A program made the position numbers and the translations under genes. From assembly GCA_027577595.1 (NCBI GenBank), contig JANBRJ010000024.1, positions 62,001-126,000 of the forward strand: a stretch of 64,000 nucleotides of DNA, given 5' to 3'. The notes beneath the pieces were generated by a model that saw only the letters and a list, made by a program, of their open reading frames with translations, had not been told where the DNA came from and searched no databases. Positions 19,362 to 30,840 of this stretch are shown piece after piece. How positions within the stretch are numbered: position 1 is the first letter of the stretch; every line of letters begins with the position of its first letter. The stretch is from Coemansia sp. RSA 487 (lineage: Eukaryota > Kickxellomycota > Kickxellomycetes > Kickxellales > Kickxellaceae).

Positions 19362-21606
19362 TCCGTGCCTGCGCTGCAGATAATGGCTTCCCAGAGTAGT
19401 ATGTAGTCTTGGGCTGCACATCTGGATCAACAAATGTTGCTTGCCCATATGTTTGTGTGTTCGGCTGCTGGTAATACTGCTGTGAATAGTTTGGTGCTGT
19501 TGTGCGAGTGCCCATAGGCTGCTGAGGCTGTGGAGGCTGCGTCGACAGCGTAGCGGTAGATGCTCCAATCTGCGCAGCCTTTGCTGCTTCCACATTCAAG
19601 GACGCAAAGCTGTCGTAGTGAAGCGTGGAGCGCATGCGATCTCTTGATCGAGGCTGCTTATGTCCAGGGGTGCTATAACCTGAGGACGTACGATTCTGTG
19701 GCTGTGCTTGTTGGTGTGGTTGTTGTGGTTGTTGTGGATAGTACGTCTGCTGTGATTGAGTCGGCGCCGGCGGGATGTTTGCAGCAACACTTGGATTTCT
19801 GTACGAAGCGACTTGAGGATTTTGGCTCGCATAGTCCGAAAACGATGCCTGTCGGTTAACAGGCTGCTGCTGCTGCTGGTGCTGCTGCTGCGCCGATACG
19901 TAGTCGTTGTATCCGTGTCCTGCCTTCAACTCTGCAGCAGAAAGCGGGCCTGGGCGATGAACGGGCCCACGCGAGCGACTGCTATTTACTGGTTGCTGCA
20001 CAGCTTGCGGTGCTGGCGAGAACCTAGGCGATGGGGGCGCTGTGCGATTTATTTTAGGCCGTGACCGCAACATACTCGCGCCTGTCGCCTTGAGCTTATC
20101 CTTGATCCCGATATGAGGATATTGACTGCCTGCCGCTCCGTGAATGCGGTTGCTAGACGCATTGGAGTCTCTTCCGTTTGCTGGTTTGAGCTTGTTGCGC
20201 GCTGTAGCAAGTATATCCTCTGCCTCGTTCCGTTGCGGCACATAAGGCATGTTGTTGTTCCCGCTGAATGCCGCACCTGCCGCTGCTCCTGCCACTGACC
20301 CCGCAGCCACAGCGGCTGCAGTCCTTGCTGTAGATGAAGGGTTGATTGGCTGTCTATGGCCTGTGGGCGCTTCGTTTGGAGTTGAGCGCACTGGAGGCGG
20401 TGCATAGGCTGGCGCTCCCGAGGCAGTATGCGCCGTGTCGCCATGCTGCTGTTTCCTTTGCGGTGGCCCAGTGTGTGGTGCGTACTTCTCACTATCGCTA
20501 CTTTCAACCTCTACCACGTCAACCTCCACAACGCTCTCATTATCGCTAGTTTGTGTTGTTCTGGTATCAGGTCCATATTCATAGCGGCTGTCTTGTGCCT
20601 GTGTCTTTGTCTGCGATGATGAGCTGTATGCTGCTGATGAGCGATTGCCGCTGCCGCTTCTGCTGCGGCTTCTGTTCCTTCCATTCCTGTCCTCATAGCT
20701 GTTATTTCTGGAGCGCTGGCCACTGCCTTGCTGGCCGTTGATTCTATGTCTTCCGGAAGACTGCTGCTGTTGGGGAACGCCGTTGACTGTAATCTCCTTG
20801 CGTCCGTCGGGTGTAACCTTGGTTACGGTTACGTTGCCATTGCCGTCGTCTTCCTCGGTTATCTGGAGCTTAACGCCATCGGCTATCTGGACAAAGGAGC
20901 GCACCGAGGGACCGGCAGAACCGCGCAAACCGCCGTTACCGCCCATGGTTGACGAGGACATGAAGCTAAACGAGCCGTTTGGAGGCATGGCTCCAACGGA
21001 GCCCCCGAAACTAGCCTCAAACATGGAAGGGAAGCCGCCGCCGCTGCCGCCGCCACCAAACATAGAGAACCCGCCGCCAGAATACGGACGACGCTCACGT
21101 TCGATGGGCACGTGGCCAGAAGATGCACTGACATTTGCACGCATGCCGCCAGAGCCGGCAGCTTGGGAAAAGAACGGATCTGCAAATGGGTCGGAGCCAA
21201 AGAACGGGTCCATCGTAAACATCGGCCCAAAGGGGTCGCGGCCGCCAAAAAATTCACGGAACATATCATCTGCAGCGCGGAAACTAAAGGCAAATCCGGT
21301 ATGTGCGTGTGGGCCGCCGTACGCACCATTGTCTGCTGACGAGTAAGATGCTCCGGCGTTGGGCTGGAAGTTGCGTTTTAGTCCGTCCTCGCCATGCGTG
21401 TCGTAACGCTGGCGCAAATCAGGGTCGCTTAGTACGGAATATGCCTGTGCAATCAGCTTGAACTTTTCCTCGGCCTCTTCTCTGTTTCCAGGATTTTTGT
21501 CAGGGTGCCATTTGAGCGACAGCTTGCGATAGGCTTTCTTTATTTCCTCTGGCGAGGCACCATGGGGAATGCTTAGTATTTCGTAGTAGCGTGTCTCGAG
21601 AGGCAT
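19264..21606 (-). CDS. DNAJB6-like J protein with long Gln-rich tail
   Basis: The product is 780 residues. A canonical J domain occupies residues 5-70 with HPDKN (HPD at 34-36), so it should stimulate an Hsp70. Next is a Gly/Phe-rich region with [16 protein letters not shown] and a Ser-rich stretch as in the DNAJB6/B2 class (about 80-260). Then comes a long disordered tail rich in Ser, Gln, Pro and Tyr. There is no cysteine-rich zinc domain and no standard C-terminal peptide-binding domain. The last 40 residues contain 12 consecutive Gln followed by another four. DNAJB6-type proteins in animals are nuclear/cytosolic suppressors of polyQ aggregation at about 240-330 residues, so this tail is unusually long. 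The promoter faces 1.1 kb of non-coding DNA. Confidence 0.85.
19327..19359 (-). repeat. (CAG)11 trinucleotide repeat encoding polyQ in the J protein
   Basis: Eleven perfect CTG copies on the plus strand (CAG in the gene) plus one CAA encode 12 Gln near the C-terminus. A pure CAG run of this kind is prone to length change. Confidence 0.9.
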
Positions 21607-22751
21607 TGTAAGATTGTGTATGTGTCAGAAGAAAATATATAAAAATGTCCGATTGAGACTGCGGATTGAGAATGCAATGAAGAAAAAAGGGAGCAAGAAA
21701 TTGAGTGTTGTAAGAAAAAAAAGTAACAAGCGGAAAGAAAAAAGATACCAAAGCGGAAAATGACGTTTTTCTTCGAAAAGACTAGCTGCTGTGCCAGGAA
21801 CGTGGCAAGTGGAGAAAACTGGATGAGGGAGGACATTCTGCCATATGACCTTCACCACAAGCCAGAAAGAGATTTAAAGTTCACGCTGATAAATTGACTG
21901 CTGGATGAGAGGGAAGACTGGGCAATAGACCTTACGACACAGCAAAGGTCACAAATAGACAATTATATGCATATTCCCGGGATATAGTGTGGAGTAGTGC
22001 CACAAATTTTGGTGGCAATAGTGGTGTTTTCCAAAACCTGCACTCCATATAGAATGTTTTTTATGGATCGTAACCTCTTGCAGGGTCCACTCAAGGCAAA
22101 AATAAAGCAGAACCAAATGGTCCGCAATATGTGCAGCGGCATCGTTGCAGATCAGAATCGGAGCTGTAATTATGGAGGATGATCAGAAATCGCATTCTGG
22201 CCAGGATGGATCAAATTGAATGATATCGAGATTTCACGTGTGCAAAAGAAGGCGAAAGAGGAAATGTATATTTTACATTAAAGCAGGGGAGCTGATCACT
22301 TACCCCAACAGACACTCTAAAAGCACAAGAGATTCGCAAAAAGCAAACAAAGAGCAGGTTGGAGGAATATATGTCACACACATTGCAGTAGAGGCTGGAT
22401 CTCTTCATAGCATGTGTATTGTCCGAAACCAAAAGTGTGCAGGGAGACATGATCTAGCCCTGATTTGCACACTGTTGGCGCGCGTTCCACATGTTTGGCA
22501 TTTCTTGTTGGGGACAATGCAGAACTGAAGAACAGACACGGGGATTTTTTTAGAAAAAGAAAACAATAAAAATTATAAAATAACTGGCAAACCAAGGCTG
22601 AAAACTGGCACGCGCAACGAAGATCCCGCATGCACAGAAAGGGGCGATAAACCCAAAGGAAAGTCTGCCAAAGCTTGCAAATAAAAATCATTAATATATG
22701 TTGTGGCGGGGGATAGGATTCACTCGCAGGTTTAGCGCAAAAAAAAAGGAT
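21607..22751. other. Intergenic region, J-protein promoter and SNIP1 3' flank
   Basis: About 1.1 kb with no recognisable gene. A 13-base direct repeat aggattcactcgc occurs at 22715-22727 and 22747-22759; the second copy covers the SNIP1 stop codon. An E-box CACGTG lies near 22235. No tRNA or repeat family was seen. Confidence 0.5.
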
Positions 22752-24432
22752 TCACTCGCGGAGAAGAACATACTCGCGTGTGCTAAACCCAAGCTTGATT
22801 ACATCCTCCGATCGTAGCTCCACATATCGTTGCGGGGGAATTCTTTCGTTGTTGAGGAATGTGCCGTTTGTCGACGACAGATCTATAATGTACGGCCTAC
22901 ACAGAGCAAACATCAAAACAAAGGTTAGTGTTGGAAAGTCCAGAAAGACGGAATTGCCGCATGCTCTGCGCAGAATGAAATAAGTAGCGGCAGCTCTGGA
23001 TGTGTTGACACTTACTTGACCACATTAGCTGCAACCTGCCTGTATTGCAAAACAGCGTGCTGCGACGAGCACGAGGGGTGGTCCGTTGGGATGTCTGCAA
23101 CCTACACAGGGTGAGCACAATAAACGAAAACCAAAGAGTATTAATAGAACATAAACACGGCATTCCACAGCATGCGTATATGGAAGGTAGCTTGGTGGTA
23201 TCACAGTACAAATAAAACCAGCCAATTGCTCATCGTCATAAAACATGGCCAAAACAGGAAAATTGGGCTCCAGCAAATGCCGGAAGCCAGGGCCAGTCGT
23301 GCTGACGTCGTTTGGGGGAAGCGAGGGGTTAATGAAACAAGGGATATGAGCAGGGCCCGAAAAGGGCAAGTGAGCTTTCTGGACGCACAGCCCCAAGATA
23401 AGAGGCTTTCAAGTCACGCTGAGCGTGAGAAAAATGGGGAATGGTGTGATCCGTGCTTACCTTGCGATCTCTGCCGAACAGATAGCCGCTGGCTGTGTCG
23501 ACGTGGTGCATGTCGATGTCTTTGTCGTCCTTGAACACGTAGATGCGCCATTTGGCGTTTCTTGGGTGCCGGGCCTCGGGCGGCTCGCTGTACTTGAGTA
23601 CCACGCCGTTGACTGTGTTTGTCTCGGCAGCCAGCCGCCCAGAAAGCCCAAATTCCGGTACAGGCACGCTGTCAGTCTTTTGTCGCTTGCTGCTGGTGCC
23701 GCCCTCGTCGTCTCCTTCAGAGAGCGTGGCAGCAGAAACAGCCGATCGCTTTCCTGGAGTTGACACAGGGGATGGAGCGTCGCTCGGCGTTTGCTTGTCG
23801 TGTACATCGACTGCGCCCTTTTTCTTCCGTGTCTTTGAGTGCGTTCTGCATTTGTCTGCCTCTGCCTCTGCCTCTGCTTCTGGGTCGTCTGTTTTGGGGC
23901 GGTGATCGGGCGTGTCCTTTTTCGGAGAATGTGACCTTTCGTGTGTTTCCTCCTCTGCGTGGTTCTTCTCTGAGGGCTGCTGCTGCTCATCTATCGACAG
24001 CGGAGCCGGAGGAGACTGTCTTTTGTGAGAAACAGCTTCAGATGAAGAGGACGTAAGAGGCAATGGTGTCTTTGATCCCTCGCCGACCACCGTTGCAACA
24101 GACTCCTTGCGACTGCGACGGCCGCGCTGCTCGTCGGTATTGCGGCTCTTGGTGTGTCGTCTGCTTGTGCGGCGGCTGCGTGACTTTCTGGTATCGGTGT
24201 CACTGTCACTCGCAGAGCGTTTGGGTTTGGATTTGGATTTGGATTTGAGCTTGGACTTGGGTTTGGACCTGTGGCTGGCGGTGCTGGCGGTGCTGGCAGT
24301 GCTGGCAGTGCTGCGCAAATGGTCAGGCCGAGGGCAATTCCTTGCGATTGACGGGCTGATCGAGCGCCGCCTCCGCCTTTCGTGGCTTGGGCTGCTGTGC
24401 CCAGTGTTGGACGGTGGCGGCGGCGACGACAT
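22752..24432 (-). CDS. SNIP1: SNIP1/Pml1-type FHA-domain spliceosomal protein (three exons)
   Basis: Exons are 24432-23461, 23101-23016 and 22896-22752, giving 400 residues. Introns are 359 and 119 bases, both GTAAGY...TGTAG, and the second has a CTAAC branch site. The N-terminal ~280 residues are Ser/Arg/Lys-rich with RS-like and charged repeats (STAS and KSKSK arrays, EAEAEAEA). The C-terminus is a complete FHA domain. A conserved lead-in, FGLSGRLA and YSEPPEAR, comes first, then GRDRK (320-324), HPSCSSQHAVLQ with the phospho-peptide-contacting Ser and His (334-339), and LSSTNGTFLNN near residue 360. SNIP1 and yeast Pml1 belong to the RES complex, which retains unspliced pre-mRNA and supports splicing. 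Reading only the first exon would lose half the FHA fold. The splice model restores every conserved block without a frame conflict. Confidence 0.9.
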
Positions 24433-26359
24433 CTGCAGAAGAGAAGAAAAGTGGTTTTGCCTTTCTGCTCTCTACAAAAACAAGTGGAATCGCAAAACAG
24501 AGGGGCGAACGTTGGCGCGCAAGAAGGAGGGGAGTATGACTGGAAGGGGAGCAAGGGAAACGGACAGGTGGGATGAATAAGGGCTGTTACTCGCAGACTG
24601 TGTGTACAAACAAACAGCAGCAGAAAAAGCGGTAAGCCTGATGACTTTGATAAAAAATAGCCGACAAAATGCTTGGAAAAATGGGATAATCCGTGTTTTG
24701 GTGTGGTGCACAGATAGGATAAAATCGTCAAGACCGAACACGTGCACACACCCCCTCCCTAAATGCAGCCCACCATATGACCCTTGCTGTTTGTTTTTTG
24801 CGAACGGGTTTTGAATAAACGTTTGGCACTTTGCTTGTGCGTAAGCGTGTATGCCCACTGCAATATGGCAGCAGACTTTCTTAGTAGTGCAACCCTCGGG
24901 TCTTTCTTGGCTCGGGTACGCCAATTTCACATGGGAGCAGAGGAGATCGGAGACTGCATGGCTGTTTTGCGGATAGCAATTCCAGCTTCAATTATTAGCA
25001 CACATTTATTTTCATCATCCCGAAGTGTGCTCGCTCGTTTAGGCGCTAATCTACAAAACGAAGACTTTGGCTCTTATTATTCACGACACGGTGGCTGGAA
25101 TGTCCCAAAGGCAGAGATGGCGTGCTCTGACTGCAATTCCCCTATTCGGCGTTAATCTCTTTTGCGCAGAGATCCCGGAAGCTCACCCGGCCTTAAGCCT
25201 ACGCTGGAGGACATGGAGACAAGATGGACCGACTGGGTTCTGATGGCTTAGCTTGGCGTGAAAGCCCCTTGAGGCTTTGCGGATATTGTCGGGTATGTGC
25301 ATCGTGCGTGCTGCCAGCGAAACAAGGATTGCTGCCGTGTATTGCTCCAGCTCGAGCATGTGCCCGCTTTTCTGCCACGTATTCTACTCATGTATCAACC
25401 ACACGTACCAGCCCTGTTGTTTTCTTGCATGTGCTACATTTTGCCAAGCATCATCATCGGAAGGGCGGCGGTTTTTCGGCGGGCGCCGCGGATAAACGCT
25501 GGGCAGGACGCAACGCAGCACGTGCTTTATTGCTGGACTTTCCTTGCACCCCCAACATATCCGGCAGCCCCGCAAGCACATCCACCCTATAAACATCGCC
25601 GTTTCAGACATGTGTGTGGAGAGAATGCAATTTGACAGGTGCTGCTGGCCAGTTACAGCTACGGGTGGGTTTGAATCCCTTGTGTCACAATCTCGTTCTG
25701 TGCCTGGCTGTGCGGAAGCGGGGGGGAGAGGCGTCGCTTCTCGCTGCTTTCTGCGGATCTGTTGCGGTTGCGCACAATTATACACGCTTGCGTATTTGGA
25801 CAATTGCATCATTTGCACTGCGTTTTAGCACCTGCCCATTTTCGGCATTTCTCTGTTGTAAAAAAAACATCGGTGCTTTCCCACCAATGCGTGCACATGC
25901 CATTGCAAACGAGAAATTACAGTCAGCGACATAAACAGGGGGTGGAGTAAACCTACCCCCTCCCTGTCACAGTTCTCCTTTCTATTAAAAGTCATGCGCA
26001 ATGTGTAAAAAAATTGCCCACAGTATCTCATTTTGCCCCTGTGTCAAGAAAGGATCCAGTCAAAGCCAGCTCCACTTCCCTCTTTCCCCAATTCTTTGCA
26101 GTTTCCTTTTCTTTTATTCCATGGCCATCATCCAGAAAAAAACTTGCACTCATTTATATATCGCTTGTCTGCCGCTCGTTGCTTTCTCTCCTCTTCCATT
26201 GCTCGCTTGAGACATCATATAATATACTTTTTTTACCCGTTGCTCTCTTGACAGCTTGTTTGATTTCTTATTTTCAAAGATCTACACCGCTATTCTCTGC
26301 TAGCGCAGCTTTTCTTTTTCGCCCTGTTGTCATCGTCGCCCTAACCACATACACACACA
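24433..26359. other. Long divergent promoter region between SNIP1 and the bHLH gene
   Basis: About 1.9 kb. Open frames on both strands are short, Cys/His-rich and unlike any family. A TATA-like run (atataatata) sits near 26217, about 140 bases before the bHLH ATG. The length suggests an extended regulatory region for the transcription factor. I see no RNA gene or repeat. Confidence 0.45.
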
Positions 26360-28654
26360 ATGGCCACTAATGCTGTAACGGGCGCAACAGCCGCTAACAC
26401 CACCGATGCAACGGCGCCCGGATCGGTGTCTGGCATACGCGGCGTCCGGTCCGCAGGGACCACCGGCAACAACTCGGACGTCGATGCAGAGGTCCAGTCC
26501 AACAAGCCGTTGTTCCTCAACTTTACCGCAGAGCTTGCACCGTTCAACGCTGCCAAGAGGCAAAAGAGAAAGAGCAACGTGTACAAGGTTAGCGGCGTAA
26601 ATATCCTCAACAGGTACGTATTCTATTTTTCGATATTCATGTGCTGGGCGGCAAAAGAAAGCAAAAAGACCTTTGCTACTACTGTTAACCTTCACATGAC
26701 AGGTTTGGAGGGAAAACTGCTTGTGTTTGCGGATCAATGAAATCGTGTGGATAATTCATTGAACTCTCTTGTCTCGTGCCCAACAGAAAATTTTGGCGTA
26801 TAAGACTGAAAAAGCCAACAGAAAAACTTGGGCCAACCAGGCTTTTTTGTCCTTCATTTCTCTGCTGTGCTTTTTGCCCCGTTTTTGCTTGACTGGCCAG
26901 CAAACCTAAAAACAGACAAACAAGGTTTGCCGAGCGAGACTTTGCTACTGCCACTCTCTTCCGCCTCGCCTTTGTCCTTTTGAGCTAAATTCCCTTTGAA
27001 TTCATGTCCTTCTATTCTGACACCTCCCACTTGTTATGCCTGTAGAAACAGCGTCGACAGCAAGACAGCGCTTGAGCGGCTGCAGCGTCGGCGCGAGAAC
27101 CACAACTTTGTTGAGCGCAGACGCAGAGACAACATCAACCACACCATCACCACGCTGTCCACGCTGATTCCCTACTGCACCGACGACAGCGTTAAGCTCA
27201 ACAAGGGCAACATCCTCCACATGGCCGTCGAGTACATCCGCGACCTGCAAGACATCAATGCTGCTCTCTCCGAGGAGAATGTTCGCCTGGGCGGCTCAGT
27301 CAGCACCACATTGCCCGAGGCCCTGCGCCAGCAGCGCCTCCAGCAGCAGCAGCAGCAGCAAGGGTCTTCCGCAAACAGCGGCATTGACACCATGCCCCAC
27401 TCGCACGATGAGGACGAGATGGACGATGACAGCTACAGCCACACATCGCCGGTGCTGAGCTCCGCTGCGACGTCTCCGCGCTTTGTTCCTACAAACAACA
27501 AAAACACAAACTCAACCTCGCTGGCCAGCAGCCGCGCATCGTCATCATCTGCTCTTTCGAGCGCTGGCGGCAGCACCAAGAATGGCGGCAGTGCCAAGAG
27601 GGAAGACGGAGCTGCGAAGAAGGGCAAGAAGCGTAGCAACAGTAGCGTTGCCGGTAACAGCAGTAGCAGCGGATCCAAAAATGACGTCGCCGTAGCGTCA
27701 TGCGAGAGGAGGGTGTTGCTGTCATCGTCGTCCGGAACGGCCGCTCCAACTGCTGTTCCTTCGGCGAATATGTCGCCCATTGCGCTTGGTGCCTCCCAGG
27801 TCCCCACCAGCCAAACGCCTTCCTCTGCAAACTCCAATATATCCATGGCGTCGCCGCTTTCTGGAGCCAGCAGCCAGCAGCACCGCCACCTGTTCCACAG
27901 CTCTCACAACCCGCAAAAGAACGCGTCGCTGGGCTCGCCAGGCTCTATGGCCACTGTCGCCAGCACTGGCCATCTGATGCCTCCGCTGCAGATGTCATCC
28001 GCACAATCTGTCCCGCATAGCCCTGTGCACTCTGGCTTGACACGCAGCTATGACAGCAGCAACACTGCTTCAGGTGCACAGACGCCGCTGCCTCCAATCG
28101 GGAGCATCGCACCTGGTGGCCGTATGCTTGCATCGGGGATCGCGAACGCTAGCCTTGCCACCCATCAACACAAGCAACAACAGCACCATCAGCACCAGCA
28201 CATGTCTGATATGCACAAGTCGCTAGCCGTTCCTGGCAGCAATGGTGCTAGCACTGGATCGGGACGGCTGCCTACACAATCAATGCCAAGCTCACCCACA
28301 CTCAAATCATTCAGAACGTATGCAGGCAATGGTGGATCTGTGAGCAACACTGGAACCGGATACTCCTCCAGACAGACACATGGCTCCTTTAACACCCATC
28401 CGTTCTTCAACAGCGATGTATCATCGATCCGCCACCACATACAGCAGCAGACGCAGTCACCATATAGGCAGCAACCATCACAGCAGCAGCAGCAACGGGT
28501 GTACCCAGGAGCACAATCTCTACAAAATACGCCGCTAATACGCCCATCGCGAGATTCGGTTTTCGGTGATGGGTTTGAGCTTCCGCCAATCCATTCCAGC
28601 TCCGAATCAGCCAACCTGCCGAAACAGTCCCAGCAACCGAAACTGCAGCAATAG
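26360..28654 (+). CDS. bHLH transcription factor, TFEB/MITF/Rtg3-like (two exons)
   Basis: Exon 1 is 26360-26613 and exon 2 is 27046-28654. The 432-base intron starts GTACGT and ends CTGTAG, phase 2, and the product is 620 residues. The bHLH domain spans about 100-156. The basic region NHNFVERRRRDN has the His-Glu-Arg set (H104, E108, R112) that reads CACGTG/CATGTG E-boxes. The loop/helix 2 segment KLNKGNILHMAVEYIRDLQ closely resembles the NKGTIL pattern of MITF/TFEB and yeast Rtg3. The rest is disordered: a polyQ run right after the helix, acidic DEDEMDDD, Ser/Ala-rich and Gln/His-rich tracts. Rtg3/TFEB proteins control mitochondrial-retrograde and lysosomal programmes; which applies here is unknown. 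The intron places the whole DNA-binding domain in exon 2, so the first exon alone encodes a non-binding N-terminus. Confidence 0.88.
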
Positions 28655-29693
28655 AGTAGCTGATATAATGCTTTTCCTTTTTGGTCTGTTTGGCTGGCCG
28701 CCATATGAGATGGGGTGGTTTGGCATATGTCTACTTTATCCATTTTTTGTTTTGTGACATTGCCTCTTTTATCATTGAAGAGGCTTTGGGTGTCCAAATG
28801 AAGAGGGGGTTGGGTATGCACCGTGGCTCACTTTTTGAAAATATAAAGTCCTGGAGAGCAGAGCAAGGGCCACATACACAAAAAAAGCTCTACTTCCGAC
28901 TTCTTCACCTACACTTCTAACTGTTTAATACAATTCGTACATAATTTCCAGTTCATGCAAATAACATTCGCTAGGACAAACACGGAAATACCATTCCAAG
29001 TTTGCCTACCAGCATTCTCCAACCAATAACGCTATTCAGGGGGGCCATATGTGGTCTATATGATAGAAGCCTATAATAGAGTAATTGTCTTGCTTTTCTT
29101 TTCTACATCAGCATTGTCTAGTTGTAAAAATGCACCTATGTTTGCTGTCTGTTCCTGAATTCAGGTGCTTTACATGGTGAATTAAGTGTTTTGTTTACTT
29201 TTATTATTCTAGTCTTGTAGCAATAAACAAAAATCCAAAATAGAAAACAATACATGCCTGTTTAGCATTGAAATGTGACACTGTTTCTCCTTTTATCCTA
29301 ATTGTCACCGAACGAGGAACATTCATAAAAATAGAAATCTCTTGTTATTGTCTTCATTTGTCACGTGCAGGCAGCACACTAATCTGGATCCTGCTCTCAC
29401 AGAAAAGAGCCATCCATCATATTCTGATAATTTCTAAACATGGGCCTGCATGCATGAGTGCGAATATGGACGACTGAGAGATATGCAACGTAAGGGTGCA
29501 ATTACTGACCACAGTCTTGGCATTGTTGGTATATTTGGAAAAAGAGCACACAATTGGACATGCTGGATGATAGCTTTGTCGCTCAAACAGATTCAACCGT
29601 ATACTACAAACAAAACCAAATGTTGAAATCCGCATTTATTGTTTTGAATATCTCTGCACTAGTCAAAAAAGGTAATTATGAATTCGCCAGTAT
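28655..29693. other. Intergenic region between convergent bHLH and Rex-like genes
   Basis: About 1 kb, AT-rich, between the two stop codons. I looked on the reverse strand for a continuing exonuclease exon of the neighbouring Rex-like gene (for instance a DCEM motif) and saw none. The one 72-codon frame at 29635-29417 is unrelated. An E-box CACGTG lies near 29363. Confidence 0.5.
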
Positions 29694-30611
29694 TCAGGCT
29701 TGTGCTTTCTGTTTCAGTTCTTTTAAGCAAACAAGCAGTTTTCCGTGATATGTGCCAGCCACGCTGCTGTCGTACACATTCCGCTCGCTCTCGACGGCAT
29801 GCATCGCAGCAACGGAAGGGGTTTCCTTCATAGTCTTCAAAATATCAGGAATCCTCTTGTAGTGGTCATACAGGATCTCCAGCGCGCGCTGTCTTCGGGA
29901 ATACCCAATCTTGTCGCCAACAATCGCCTTGAGCTGGGGCACAGCCGCTTCTCTTTCTGCCTTTCTATCATAACCTGGGCTTTCCGGGTCGTAGTTCAAT
30001 GTGCGCGTTCGCCAGTCCTCCACGGAATTTTTTTTGCTGTTTGGAGTATTGTCCTCGGCATCCGTGTCTTTCCGAATCGGTTCTGCTCGGAGCTTCTCAG
30101 CCACTGCAGCATTTCCCTTATTTGCCTCTGACACATGTCCGGGTTTAGAATCTTTCTTGCTTGAATTGGCAGCGGTAGTATCGCGGCTGTGTGTAGCAGC
30201 AGTAGTGATTGTTGTTGTTGTTGTTGCTGCTGCTGCTGTTGCTGCTGCTGCTGTCGCTGGCAAAGTCTCTATTGCCGCCAGCGTCTCTTTTGGATTGCCT
30301 AAGCTGTAACTGTTATGTTCCTTAGCGGCACGCCCTAGATTCGTAGGTACAATCGATGGAGCAATAGAAGGCTTTGAATCGTCCAGCGTGATTTCCTCAC
30401 TGCCTATATCCACAAATGCATCGCTCGCTGCTTCCTTCTGTCTTCCGCTTTCATTCACTACTCGTCCCTGCCGCTTCTGTACGCCACCAGTGCCCACATT
30501 GGTGCTAGGCTTTGCTGTTTGTATATGTCTGAACAAGCACAGCGTGCCTCGATTACACCCATCCTTGTATGGACAGTCTATCTGCGATAGCAAACCTGTT
30601 GATGGAAACAT
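29694..30611 (-). CDS. Rex3/REXO1 N-terminal-like protein lacking the exonuclease domain
   Basis: The product is 305 residues from the ATG at 30611; the open frame extends further upstream, but the family start MFPSTGLLSQIDCPY fixes the choice. The N-terminus is a compact C-x5-C-x5-C-x3-H zinc-finger-like motif (residues 13-29), as at the start of fungal Rex3 and animal REXO1. The middle is low complexity with an Ala/Thr run. The C-terminal ~110 residues (from about DWRTRTLNYDPESPG) resemble the conserved region before the nuclease in REXO1/EloA-BP1 proteins, ending near VYDSSVAGTYHGKLLVCLKELK. The DEDDh exonuclease domain that should follow is absent: the frame stops at 29694 and the next kilobase encodes no such domain. 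It may act as an adaptor, be a partial gene, or have its nuclease supplied by another gene. Confidence 0.6.
   Translation of the reverse strand: MFPSTGLLSQIDCPYKDGCNRGTLCLFRHIQTAKPSTNVGTGGVQKRQGRVVNESGRQKEAASDAFVDIGSEEITLDDSKPSIAPSIVPTNLGRAAKEHNSYSLGNPKETLAAIETLPATAAAATAAAATTTTTITTAATHSRDTTAANSSKKDSKPGHVSEANKGNAAVAEKLRAEPIRKDTDAEDNTPNSKKNSVEDWRTRTLNYDPESPGYDRKAEREAAVPQLKAIVGDKIGYSRRQRALEILYDHYKRIPDILKTMKETPSVAAMHAVESERNVYDSSVAGTYHGKLLVCLKELKQKAQA
30205..30262 (-). repeat. Trinucleotide-rich tract encoding Ala/Thr run
   Basis: An imperfect ttg/ctg triplet array on the plus strand is read on the reverse strand in frames that give the Ala and Thr runs of the Rex-like protein. Confidence 0.6.
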
Positions 30612-30840
30612 TGCGCCCTCGTAGTTCTTTATTTCCTTCTTTTGCTTTATGTTGGCTTTGTGAGTTGTTGAAAGGAAGCCTGGAGTAAATAAAAACACAG
30701 AATGTAGGTGATGCTGGCAGAAAGTGAAAGAGCTTGGAGTGAGATGTCTTGGGGACTCTCTCAGCGTAAAATGAGCTTCTACGAGCAAAAGAGCCTATTG
30801 AGGGCCACACGTGCGCACACGCGTATTTGAGTAAACACAT

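Noticed and set aside
25224-25592. 122-codon plus-strand frame upstream of the bHLH gene
   Set aside because: Cys/His/Ala-rich, no family resemblance, lies in a probable regulatory region, and other frames over it are equally open.
25660-25690. tRNA T-loop-like gggtttgaatccc
   Set aside because: The invariant C of the T-loop is missing and no acceptor or anticodon stem could be drawn.
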